A stretch of 64,000 nt of DNA. Origin: Chryseobacterium sp. HSC-36S06. Its GTDB lineage: Bacteria > Bacteroidota > Bacteroidia > Flavobacteriales > Weeksellaceae. Positions 57,077 to 64,000 of this stretch are shown here, piece after piece. Every line of letters starts with the position of its first letter. The first letter of the stretch is position 1. Made by a program: the position numbers and the translations under genes. Below the pieces are notes generated by a model that did no database searches, had not been told where the DNA came from, and saw only the letters and a program-made list of their open reading frames with translations. The DNA lies in assembly GCF_024171485.1 (NCBI RefSeq), contig NZ_JALJZX010000001.1:186001-250000 (forward strand), read 5' to 3'.

Positions 57077-57730
57077 ATGAAATTACATAAAGAATCAAAA
57101 GGAACTATTATTGTTGCAAGCATCGTATTTGCCGTCGCAGCATTTCTCTCGGTTTATTTTCTTCGGGAATGGTCGCTGCTAATTATAATTCCGCTTCTAA
57201 TTATTTATGGTCTTGTTTTCTGGTTCTTCAGAGTACCACATCGCGACATCCAGGATCATATGGAGAATGTAATTGCGCCGGTTGACGGCAAAGTGGTGAT
57301 GATTAAAGAGGTTGAAGAAGATGAATTCATCAAGGGAAAGGCCATTCAGATTTCCATCTTTATGTCGCCGCTTAATGTACACATCTGCAGATATCCGGTT
57401 TCCGGTAAAGTAATTTATAAAAAATACCATCCCGGGAAATATCTTGTCGCCTGGCACGAAAAGTCTTCTACCGAAAATGAAAGAACAACTGTTGCTGTAG
57501 AAAGTCTTACCCACCATCAGGTTGTTTTCCGGCAGATTGCAGGTTATGTAGCCCGAAGAATTGTTTTCTATTGTAATGAAGGTGATACTGCGAAGGCCGG
57601 CCATGAGTTCGGATTTATTAAGTTCGGCTCCCGAATGGATGTGTTTTTGCCGCTGGACACTGAAATCACCTGTAAAATTGGTGATAAAACCAAAGGTGGA
57701 ATTGATGTGATCGCCAAAATGCAGGCGTAA
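57077..57730 (+). CDS. psd: Phosphatidylserine decarboxylase
   Basis: Converts phosphatidylserine to phosphatidylethanolamine. A 217-residue short-form enzyme with two N-terminal membrane helices (about 12-29 and 33-50). Motifs: Pro-Val-Asp-Gly-Lys-Val, Ile-Phe-Met-Ser-Pro-Leu-Asn-Val-His-Ile-Cys-Arg (with the catalytic His) and Gly-Phe-Ile-Lys-Phe-Gly-Ser-Arg-Met-Asp, where self-cleavage between Gly and Ser forms the pyruvoyl group. It sits right behind cdsA, so two steps of PE synthesis are coexpressed; phosphatidylserine synthase is not in the window. Confidence 0.94.
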   Translation: MKLHKESKGTIIVASIVFAVAAFLSVYFLREWSLLIIIPLLIIYGLVFWFFRVPHRDIQDHMENVIAPVDGKVVMIKEVEEDEFIKGKAIQISIFMSPLNVHICRYPVSGKVIYKKYHPGKYLVAWHEKSSTENERTTVAVESLTHHQVVFRQIAGYVARRIVFYCNEGDTAKAGHEFGFIKFGSRMDVFLPLDTEITCKIGDKTKGGIDVIAKMQA

Positions 57731-57754
57731 AACCTTTGCCTTAAAATAAAATAC

Positions 57755-57790
57755 AGGAGCCGGGATTTTTCAGTCTTGGCTTTTTTTGTT
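57755..57790 (+). terminator. Terminator of the cdsA-psd unit
   Basis: Stem AGCCGGGA / TCTTGGCT (two G-T pairs), loop TTTTTCAG, then seven T. Confidence 0.6.
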
Positions 57791-57818
57791 ATTTTTAAAA
57801 ACACCAAAAATATTACCC

Positions 57819-58382
57819 ATGAGGATTTTGCCACTTATCTGTATTATCTTGATTTCAATGTTAACTTCCTGCTCCGATTCTGAAAAGGAAAAACAGCTTC
57901 AGGAAAGAGAAAACAGCCTGATTACAAAAGAAAAGGATTTCGCAGCGAAAGAAAGTGAGTACCAAAATCTTCTTGCAATGCGGGACAGCATCATTAAGGA
58001 GGCAGACTCAGTAGTCATCAATACGCTGCCTGCCGATATTTTGGGAAAATGGAACGGCAAGATGATCTGTACCGAATCCAATTGTGCAGAGCACGCCATT
58101 GGTGACCAGAGAAATGATATTTGGGAGTTTTCTGAAAACGGCAAAACAGTGCTGGCAAAAGTAACCGACCGATCCGGCAATCTGAAGGTTTACAGCGGAA
58201 ATTACAGCGGTTCAGAACTCAAGCTTAATTCGAATGAAGACTCAACAGCCACAAGAAAAACAGAAATCAATCTGATCTGGAATAAACTTCAAATAAATAA
58301 TCTGAAAGGAACCCGCAAAGTGACGGCAAATAACAACTGTGTCGCGAAATTTACGCTCGAGTTAGAAAAAGCAAAAAAATAA
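57819..58382 (+). CDS. Lipoprotein of unknown function upstream of an antiporter
   Basis: A 187-residue lipoprotein. Signal peptide 1-17 with Met-Leu-Thr-Ser-Cys-Ser. A highly charged coiled-coil follows (about 20-65: Glu-Lys-Glu-Lys-Gln-Leu-Gln-Glu-Arg-Glu), then a compact beta-rich domain (about 78-185) with Gly-Lys-Trp-Asn-Gly-Lys-Met-Ile-Cys-Thr-Glu-Ser-Asn-Cys, a Cys pair that may form a disulfide, and a third Cys near the end (Asn-Asn-Cys-Val-Ala). The ATG at 57819 gives the signal peptide; the frame from 57786 does not. 3 bases lie before the antiporter gene. Confidence 0.82.
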   Translation: MRILPLICIILISMLTSCSDSEKEKQLQERENSLITKEKDFAAKESEYQNLLAMRDSIIKEADSVVINTLPADILGKWNGKMICTESNCAEHAIGDQRNDIWEFSENGKTVLAKVTDRSGNLKVYSGNYSGSELKLNSNEDSTATRKTEINLIWNKLQINNLKGTRKVTANNNCVAKFTLELEKAKK

Positions 58383-58385
58383 GTT

Positions 58386-60515
58386 ATGATTACAGTTCTA
58401 AGCATTGCCAATCTCTCCTTACCCCTGGAAGACCCCGTACTGAAGTTTCTGGTCGTTCTGATTATCATCTTATCGGCGCCACTTCTTCTGAACAAAATAA
58501 AAGTTCCGCATCTTCTCGGGTTAATTATCGCTGGTGCAGTAATTGGCCCCAACGGTTTCAACGTGCTTTCACGGGACAGCAGCATCGTAGTGACGGGAAC
58601 TACCGGACTTCTTTATATTATGTTTCTGGCAGGACTCGAAATTGATCTCGCTGAATTCAAGAAAAACAAATGGAAGAGCATCACTTTCGGACTATACACT
58701 TTCGCCATTCCTTTTATTCTGGGTATTCTGAGTGCTCACTTTCTTTTTAATTTCACCTGGCTTACTTCCATCGTATTTGCAAGTATATTTTCATCGCATA
58801 CCCTTATTTCCTATCCTATTGTCAGTAAGCTTGGTATCTCTAAAACGCTGCCGGTCAATATTACGGTAGGCGGAACAATGATTACTGATATTCTTGCGCT
58901 ACTGGTACTCGCGGTTTGTGTGGGAATTACACAAGGCGAAGTAAATGCAGCTTTCTGGACCAAGCTTTCAGTTTCTATGGTATTGTTCAGTGCAGTGGTG
59001 TTATTCGGTTTCCCCATCGTTGGGAGGTGGTTCTTCAAGAAAGTAAATGATCATATTTCGCAGTATATTTTTGTATTGGTGATGATTTATCTAGCAGCAC
59101 TTCTGGCAGAACTGGCGGGTGTGGAAGCGATTATCGGTGCATTTTTCGCAGGTCTGGCACTTAACAGGTTAATTCCTCATACCTCTGCATTAATGAACCG
59201 GGTAGAATTTGTCGGCAACGCGATTTTTATCCCGTTTTTCCTGATCAGTGTCGGGATGCTGATTGATTTCAAAATCTTTTTCAAAGACAGTAAAACGATA
59301 GAAATTGCTGTTTTAATGACGGTTATTGCGGTCATCGCAAAATATCTGGCTGCGGTCGCCACACAGAAAACCTTCAGACTTACGAAAGAACAGGGCGGAA
59401 TTATTTTTGGATTAAGTGCAGCCCATGCCGCAGCAACATTAGCAATCGTGATGGTTGGATATAATATTATCATTGGGGAAACCGAAGCCGGACAACCCAT
59501 CCGTCTTCTTGATGAGAGTGTTTTGAACGGCAGCATTCTACTGATTTTGGTATCGTGTACCGTGTCATCTTTTGTTACACAGAAGAACGCGCAGAAACTC
59601 GTAAAATCGGAGAATGAAAATCCGATTACTGATAACAATCCAGAAGAAGAAAACATTTTACTTGCGGTAAACCATCCGGTTACCGTGGAACCGATGACCA
59701 ATCTTTCGCTCTTACTGAAATCCAAAAACAATAAAGAAAATATTTACGCATTAAACATTATCAACGAAGAAAAAAACGAATCTTCCAGAAAAAATGCAGA
59801 AAAGCTTTTAAACCAGGCACAGCATATCGGTGCAGCGGCCGATGTGAAAATTACCCCGCTAACGAGATATGATGCGGATATCATTAAAGGGGTAAGTAAC
59901 GAGATTAAGGTATACCAGATAACCGATCTGATGATTGGAATAGATCCCGACAAAGGATTCTCGCCAAGTTTTGTCTATAATCTTTATAGTGGCTACCTCA
60001 ATAATTTTTCGGTAAACCTGTTGGTTTATCACGCCTCGCAACCTGTCAGCACGATACAGAAGTATTTTGTAATCCTGCCGGAGAACGCCCATTTGGAATC
60101 CGGATTCTTCCATTCTTTGCTGAAAGTATGGAATATTGCTAGAAATTCAGGATCGAAAATTGAATTTTACGGAAATGAGAAAACCATAAAAGTCATTGAA
60201 AAAATAAGGAAGAAAGTTAATATCGATGCGTCTTTTATCATCTTCAATGATTGGAATGAGATGCGTAAGATTTTCGAAAAGATGAAGGAAAACGATGCGC
60301 TTATCCTGTTTATGGCCAACCGCGAAATGGTGTCATTCCTGCCACAAATGCAACAGGTTCCGAAATATCTCAATGATCATTTCAGATACCGCAACTATCT
60401 TCTGATTTTCCCGTCCCGCAAAAACGAAACAGAGTTCGAAAAGCAAACCCGCGATATAGCCAATGCGGATGATTTTGTAGAAATAGGAAACATCGTCGGT
60501 AGAATATTTAAATAA
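58386..60515 (+). CDS. CPA2-family cation:proton antiporter with C-terminal USP-like domain
   Basis: A 709-residue transporter. Residues 1-400 form about 12 membrane segments of the monovalent cation:proton antiporter-2 group (Lys-Val-Pro-His-Leu-Leu-Gly-Leu-Ile-Ile-Ala-Gly, Phe-Leu-Ala-Gly-Leu-Glu-Ile-Asp, and Gly-Gly-Thr-Met-Ile-Thr-Asp-Ile with the essential Asp). A cytoplasmic tail of about 280 residues (430-709) shows the beta-alpha units of universal-stress-like domains (Asn-Ile-Leu-Leu-Ala-Val-Asn-His-Pro). It exchanges Na+ or K+ for protons. It lies 3 bases behind the lipoprotein gene. Confidence 0.9.
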   Translation: MITVLSIANLSLPLEDPVLKFLVVLIIILSAPLLLNKIKVPHLLGLIIAGAVIGPNGFNVLSRDSSIVVTGTTGLLYIMFLAGLEIDLAEFKKNKWKSITFGLYTFAIPFILGILSAHFLFNFTWLTSIVFASIFSSHTLISYPIVSKLGISKTLPVNITVGGTMITDILALLVLAVCVGITQGEVNAAFWTKLSVSMVLFSAVVLFGFPIVGRWFFKKVNDHISQYIFVLVMIYLAALLAELAGVEAIIGAFFAGLALNRLIPHTSALMNRVEFVGNAIFIPFFLISVGMLIDFKIFFKDSKTIEIAVLMTVIAVIAKYLAAVATQKTFRLTKEQGGIIFGLSAAHAAATLAIVMVGYNIIIGETEAGQPIRLLDESVLNGSILLILVSCTVSSFVTQKNAQKLVKSENENPITDNNPEEENILLAVNHPVTVEPMTNLSLLLKSKNNKENIYALNIINEEKNESSRKNAEKLLNQAQHIGAAADVKITPLTRYDADIIKGVSNEIKVYQITDLMIGIDPDKGFSPSFVYNLYSGYLNNFSVNLLVYHASQPVSTIQKYFVILPENAHLESGFFHSLLKVWNIARNSGSKIEFYGNEKTIKVIEKIRKKVNIDASFIIFNDWNEMRKIFEKMKENDALILFMANREMVSFLPQMQQVPKYLNDHFRYRNYLLIFPSRKNETEFEKQTRDIANADDFVEIGNIVGRIFK

Positions 60516-60549
60516 AAAAAGACTCAGGTATTTCTGAGTCTTTTTTTAT
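60514..60549. terminator. Bidirectional terminator
   Basis: Stem AAAAAAAGACTCAG / CTGAGTCTTTTTTT, loop of six, between the antiporter gene and the convergent small lipoprotein gene. Confidence 0.85.
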
Positions 60550-60561
60550 GTGAATTCTATT

Positions 60562-60885
60562 TTAAATGGGTATGAAAACTACAGCGGCTACTGCTGCTAA
60601 TCCCAAAATAATTGACGAGAAAATATCCACTTTTTTTACTTCACGTACATCTGATTTCGCTATCGCCATATCTTCTCCCGTTTTTGTTTTTCCGTAAATA
60701 GTGGTTTCATCCTGCTTCAGAACTTCCATTTTCGTCATTTTTCCATCATTGGTCTGCACGGTATATTTCTGGTACAATTCAAGAGAATTTTTCTGCATTG
60801 GTTTCTGTACGCTCACGACTCTTGTCTGGCAAGATGTTAAGATAAGGATGATTAATAGAGTGAGTATTGAAAAGTATTTCTTCAT
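60562..60885 (-). CDS. Small lipoprotein with C-terminal membrane segment
   Basis: A 107-residue protein: signal peptide with Leu-Ile-Leu-Thr-Ser-Cys-Gln (Cys about 19), a charged middle with Lys-Met-Glu-Val-Leu-Lys-Gln-Asp-Glu-Thr-Thr-Ile-Tyr-Gly-Lys, a beta-strand-rich small domain, and a hydrophobic C-terminus (about 90-107). The overall shape (lipobox plus a terminal membrane helix) recalls the bridging protein class, but no known family is recognised by me. It is monocistronic. Confidence 0.7.
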   Translation of the reverse strand: MKKYFSILTLLIILILTSCQTRVVSVQKPMQKNSLELYQKYTVQTNDGKMTKMEVLKQDETTIYGKTKTGEDMAIAKSDVREVKKVDIFSSIILGLAAVAAVVFIPI

Positions 60886-60951
60886 TTTTTAAAATTATTG
60901 TCCCAAAATTAATAAAATAAATCTTTACTGAATCATTTCGGGGCCGTTATA

Positions 60952-62160
60952 TCATTTGGAATTCAAATCTTGGGCCATCAGCCACGCTGCGCTCCAGCAC
61001 GCCTGAAAATTAAATCCGCCGGTAACTGCATCAATATTAAGAACTTCGCCCGAAAGGTAAAAGTTAGTGAGGATTTTAGACGACATATTTTTGAAATCGA
61101 TCTCCTTTAATTCTACACCGCCTGCCGTCACAAATTCGTCCTTATAAGTAGATTTTCCTGTAACAGTCATTTGGTTTTCGCAGAGATTTTCAGTAATCTT
61201 CTGAAGTTCTTTTGTGGTGATATTAGAGATGTTTTTATCCAAATCAACCTTTGAAAGCCACAAAATGCGGTGCCAGAACCGAGTTGTAATATCAAAAATT
61301 TTGGAGGCGCCAACCGTCTTTTTAGGGTTATCATTTCTGAAACTTTTAAAAGTTTCTTCTGCATCAACCCTATCGGTTCCTAAAAAGTTAACGACAATAT
61401 TGAATCTGTATTGCTGTGCCGCAAGTTCCCGGGCTTTCCATGCAGAAATTTTCAGGATTGCAGGTCCGGACAATCCCCAATGCGTAATCAGCATCGGCCC
61501 GGATTCCTCCATTTTCAGGCTCGGAATCGATACTTCTGCGTGGGGAAAACTTGTGCCCATTAAATCCTTTAAAGTATCATTTTTAATGTTGAAGGTAAAA
61601 AGCGATGGAACCGGTTCCACAATATTATGCCCGAGGTTCTTTATCAGTTTCAGCGATTTAGGCGAACTTCCGGTGGTGTAAATAACGTAATCTGCAACAT
61701 ACTCAGCAGTATTTGTGCTAACCACATACTTTGCGTCCTGTTGCTTAATATCCAGAACTACAGACTGGGTTTTTACTTCAAACCTCTTATTAGCCACTTC
61801 ATTAACTAAAGTATCAATAATGGTTTGCGACGAATTGCTTTCCGGAAAGATTCGGTTGTCGCCTTCAATTTTCAGGGCAACATTTCTTTTATCGAACCAA
61901 TCCATGGTATCTCCAGGCTGAAACTTATGAAAAACGCTGAGCAGTTCTTTGTTGCCACGCGGATAAAAGCTAACGAGTTCTTTCGGATCGAAACAGGCGT
62001 GCGAAACATTGCATCTTCCGCCACCGGAGATTTTCACTTTCTGCAGCACATCCGAATTCTGCTCTAAAATGGTAACACTATACTTTGTTTCATCAAGATT
62101 TGCGGCACAAAAAAATCCTGCTGCTCCGCCTCCGATAATGATAATTTTCTTTTTGCTCAT
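60952..62160 (-). CDS. BaiN/HI0933-family flavoprotein oxidoreductase
   Basis: A 402-residue NAD(P)/FAD-dependent protein of the HI0933 (BaiN/RdsA) family. Dinucleotide-binding motif at the N-terminus: Ile-Ile-Ile-Gly-Gly-Gly-Ala-Ala-Gly-Phe-Phe-Cys-Ala (about 6-18); family markers Lys-Ile-Ser-Gly-Gly-Gly-Arg-Cys-Asn-Val-Ser-His, Ala-Leu-Lys-Ile-Glu and Thr-Ala-Gly-Gly-Val. The C-terminal Gly-Gly-Phe-Asn-Phe-Gln-Ala-Cys-Trp-Ser-Ala-Ala is typical. The reaction is unknown in most members. A -7 TATTTTTG lies at 62213-62220 on the minus strand. Confidence 0.9.
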   Translation of the reverse strand: MSKKKIIIIGGGAAGFFCAANLDETKYSVTILEQNSDVLQKVKISGGGRCNVSHACFDPKELVSFYPRGNKELLSVFHKFQPGDTMDWFDKRNVALKIEGDNRIFPESNSSQTIIDTLVNEVANKRFEVKTQSVVLDIKQQDAKYVVSTNTAEYVADYVIYTTGSSPKSLKLIKNLGHNIVEPVPSLFTFNIKNDTLKDLMGTSFPHAEVSIPSLKMEESGPMLITHWGLSGPAILKISAWKARELAAQQYRFNIVVNFLGTDRVDAEETFKSFRNDNPKKTVGASKIFDITTRFWHRILWLSKVDLDKNISNITTKELQKITENLCENQMTVTGKSTYKDEFVTAGGVELKEIDFKNMSSKILTNFYLSGEVLNIDAVTGGFNFQACWSAAWLMAQDLNSK

Positions 62161-62289
62161 CTTTTATATAACGTCCTGAATCACTTTTCTTGAAATGAAA
62201 TTCGCGCTGATGCAAAAATACAATTTTTCCACCCCATGATTAATGCTTAATTTAGTGGCTGCAATAAATGGGGTAATAAATCCTGAACC

Positions 62290-62395
62290 GCAATAGGGAT
62301 TGCAATGAAAATCCTTTTTTTGGCAGCGCCGGAAAAAGATTGGAATGAAAAGCCCGACCCGAGGTAGGGACAAAGCGGGGCGAGGGGATTGCCCA
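62290..62395. repeat. Structured GC-richer intergenic element, possible dispersed repeat
   Basis: Three inverted repeats in a row: GCAAT-AGGG-ATTGC (62290-62303); an imperfect stem 62310-62324 / 62328-62341 with ten consecutive pairs closing on AGC; and GCCC...GGGC (62352-62381). It is much richer in G and C than other gaps here. I recall similar AATCC/AAAAAGATT/GCCCGACCC blocks in intergenic DNA of other Flavobacteriia, but only one copy is in this window and I could not check. Confidence 0.45.
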
Positions 62396-62412
62396 AATTA
62401 AATCTAGAAAAA

Positions 62413-62943
62413 ATGTCCGTATACCATTACAAATTCGAAGTTCGCTGGAGCGATATTGATGCCAATAAACATCTTGCCAACTCGTCTTACGTTCAGTATT
62501 GTGCGCAAACGAGAATGGCTTTTATGAATACCCATAAAATGGGCCTGAAGGAACTCAGCCGATGGGGAATCGGGCCTGTGATTCTACACGAAAGATATTC
62601 GTTCTTCAAAGAGATTTTTGCAGATCAAACGGTTTACGTAAGTCTGGAAATCGCCGGAATGTCGGAGGACGCAAGTATTTATCAGTTCATCCATAAATTT
62701 TATCTTCCTGATGGAACGCACTGCGCAACATCTGAAGCAACAGGAATCTGGATCGACATGATGCTGAGAAAAACCACCACTCCTCCTGAAGAAATTGAGG
62801 AAGTTATGAAGGAGTTCAGTACGGAAAACACAAAAATTCTTACCAGAGAAGACCTTAGAGATCTGCCTTTCAAGCCTGAAAATGTGGAAGCTTTTCATAA
62901 GAGAGGAACTTTTACCTGGAAAAAAGATAAAGAAGAAAACTAA
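62413..62943 (+). CDS. Acyl-CoA thioesterase, hotdog fold (4HBT/FatB-like)
   Basis: A 176-residue hotdog-fold protein expected to hydrolyse acyl-CoA or acyl-ACP thioesters. The N-terminal Phe-Glu-Val-Arg-Trp-Ser-Asp-Ile-Asp-Ala-Asn-Lys-His-Leu-Ala-Asn carries the conserved Asp-x-x-x-x-x-His pattern of the 4-hydroxybenzoyl-CoA thioesterase class. The start is ATG 62413 (Met-Ser-Val-Tyr-His); an in-frame TTG at 62389 would add eight residues but is not needed. It is 30 bases before thiL and probably in the same transcript. Substrate unknown. Confidence 0.88.
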   Translation: MSVYHYKFEVRWSDIDANKHLANSSYVQYCAQTRMAFMNTHKMGLKELSRWGIGPVILHERYSFFKEIFADQTVYVSLEIAGMSEDASIYQFIHKFYLPDGTHCATSEATGIWIDMMLRKTTTPPEEIEEVMKEFSTENTKILTREDLRDLPFKPENVEAFHKRGTFTWKKDKEEN

Positions 62944-62973
62944 CCGAATCAATTAGCGACAAACGATATAATT

Positions 62974-64000
62974 ATGCTCGAAGATAAAGCTCCGCAACTG
63001 ACTCCGATCTCCGCTTACGGTGAGTTTGGTCTCATCAAACACCTGACCGAAAATTTCAGTTTCGAAAACGAATCGACTGAAGTTTCTATCGGCGACGATG
63101 CTGCCGTAATAAATCCCGGAAACCAAAAAGTGGTTGTAACAACCGATGTGCTGGCTGAAGGCGTACACTTTAACCTGGGATATGTACCGCTGAAACATTT
63201 AGGTTATAAAGCCGTAGTCGTTAACCTCAGCGATATCGCAGCAATGAACGCCGTTCCTACCCAAATTCTGGTTTCACTCGCAATTTCTAACCGCTTTCCC
63301 GTAGAAGCGCTGGAAGAAATTTATGCCGGAATCGCTTTAGCCTGTAAAAGGTATAAAGTTGATCTGGTTGGCGGCGATACTACGAGTTCTACCTCTGGTT
63401 TGGTGATGAGCATTACTGCAATCGGTCTTGAGAACTCCGAAAATATCGTGAAAAGAAACGGTGCAAAACCGAATGATTTACTTGTAGTGACAGGCGATTT
63501 AGGAGGCGCTTATCTCGGTCTTCAAATTTTGGAACGCGAACATGCCGTATTTCTTGCGAACCCGAATATGCAGCCGGAAATGGAAGGCTACGATTATATT
63601 CTGGAGAAACAGCTGAAACCCGAAGCAAGAACCGATGTGAAGAAAATTTTGGATGAACTGGGCGTAAAACCAACTTCTATGATTGATGTTTCCGATGGTT
63701 TGTCTTCGGAAATTCTGCATCTTTCAGACCAAAGCAAGGTTGGTTTCCGTTTGTACGAAGAAAAAATTCCGCTGGATTCGCTTACGATTTCTACAGCAGA
63801 CGAACTGAATTTAAACCCTGCAATGTGTGCGATGAACGGTGGGGAAGATTACGAATTGCTATTCACGATTGCACCTGAAGATTTCGAAAAGATCAGAAAC
63901 CATCCGGATTTCAGTATTGTAGGTCATGCGGTGGAAGCCGACCAGGGGAATTATCTGGTAGCAAGAGGAAGTAACGAACTTATTGCGCTGAATGCTCAGG
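62974..64000 (+). CDS. thiL: Thiamine-monophosphate kinase (3' end outside window)
   Basis: Adds the second phosphate to thiamine phosphate, giving the active cofactor. The frame begins with Met-Leu-Glu-Asp-Lys at 62974 and is still open at the last base, giving 342 codons so far, close to full length. Motifs of the PurM-like fold: Gly-Glu-Phe-Gly-Leu-Ile, Ile-Gly-Asp-Asp-Ala-Ala-Val (metal Asp pair, about 44-50), Asp-Val-Leu-Ala-Glu-Gly-Val-His-Phe, Val-Gly-Gly-Asp-Thr-Thr-Ser-Ser, Asp-Val-Ser-Asp-Gly-Leu-Ser-Ser and Asn-Gly-Gly-Glu-Asp-Tyr-Glu-Leu-Leu-Phe. No TPP riboswitch is seen before it. Confidence 0.96.
   Translation, partial: MLEDKAPQLTPISAYGEFGLIKHLTENFSFENESTEVSIGDDAAVINPGNQKVVVTTDVLAEGVHFNLGYVPLKHLGYKAVVVNLSDIAAMNAVPTQILVSLAISNRFPVEALEEIYAGIALACKRYKVDLVGGDTTSSTSGLVMSITAIGLENSENIVKRNGAKPNDLLVVTGDLGGAYLGLQILEREHAVFLANPNMQPEMEGYDYILEKQLKPEARTDVKKILDELGVKPTSMIDVSDGLSSEILHLSDQSKVGFRLYEEKIPLDSLTISTADELNLNPAMCAMNGGEDYELLFTIAPEDFEKIRNHPDFSIVGHAVEADQGNYLVARGSNELIALNAQ

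Noticed and set aside
62164..62373. 69-codon minus-strand frame in the structured gap
   Set aside because: It runs through the inverted repeats, has no recognisable motif and lies upstream of the baiN-like start; more likely noncoding.
62944..62973. TPP riboswitch before thiL
   Set aside because: The 30-base gap is too short and carries no THI-box pattern.
1..64000. CRISPR array, prophage, transposon or defence island
   Set aside because: No spaced direct repeats, transposase, integrase or nuclease-helicase sets are present; gene content is core metabolism and envelope functions throughout.

Overview
The window reads as core chromosome of a flavobacterium, most likely the Chryseobacterium/Kaistella group (Weeksellaceae). 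Evidence: low-to-moderate GC; many family-specific genes (DUF4293, DUF4271, DUF4296, DUF6146-like, PA-less M28 peptidases); an alternative complex III operon; an RprX/RprY-type two-component pair; A-rich leaders without Shine-Dalgarno motifs; and promoters of the Bacteroidetes form (-33 TTTG, 18-20 nt spacer, -7 TAnnTTTG). I see no rRNA, tRNA, CRISPR array, insertion sequence, prophage or integrase.

Layout. 1-10.9 kb: tail of a secreted nuclease-like gene, a lipoprotein, Mn-type superoxide dismutase, Rho with a very long Asn/Pro-rich disordered insert, an M28 peptidase, an MsbA-like ABC exporter, a TonB-like protein, mutS, a SpoU methyltransferase and a 2H phosphoesterase that looks frameshifted. 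10.9-17.3 kb: a GbsR-type regulator heading an RND efflux operon. 17.4-26.3 kb: a SUI1 factor, nucleoside phosphorylase, tag, fabI, a DtxR-type regulator, pruA and two small helical-repeat proteins; a 323-bp gap before the regulator probably holds an unannotated small RNA. 26.3-32.5 kb: a YpfJ-type protease, an LTA-synthase-like transferase, ribH, a TPR protein, apt and an unknown lipoprotein. 32.5-41.1 kb: the complete actABCDEF operon for quinol:cytochrome c oxidoreductase. 41.2-48.9 kb: a SPOR protein, the two-component system, an SRPBCC protein, oligopeptidase B, hemD and DUF4271. 48.9-64 kb: a glycosyltransferase, a DUF4296 lipoprotein, tgt, an LptF/G permease, birA, rsfS, ftsH, a LUD protein, cdsA, psd, a cation:proton antiporter with a lipoprotein, a BaiN-like flavoprotein, a thioesterase and the start of thiL.

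How the genes work together. ActA-F pass electrons from menaquinol to cytochrome c; no terminal oxidase follows the operon, so the partner oxidase must be elsewhere. The RND operon encodes a complete tripartite pump with its own regulator. cdsA and psd supply two steps toward phosphatidylethanolamine, and the MsbA-like and LptF/G-like proteins point to lipid and LPS export. rsfS and ftsH are ribosome-silencing and membrane quality-control functions.

No obviously new multi-gene system is visible. The most interesting leads are the putative small RNA before the DtxR-type gene, a Tgt enzyme whose three zinc cysteines are all replaced, the 11-residue-repeat LEA-like protein, the Rho insert and leader, the structured element at 62.29-62.40 kb, and the single-base frameshift in the 2H phosphoesterase.
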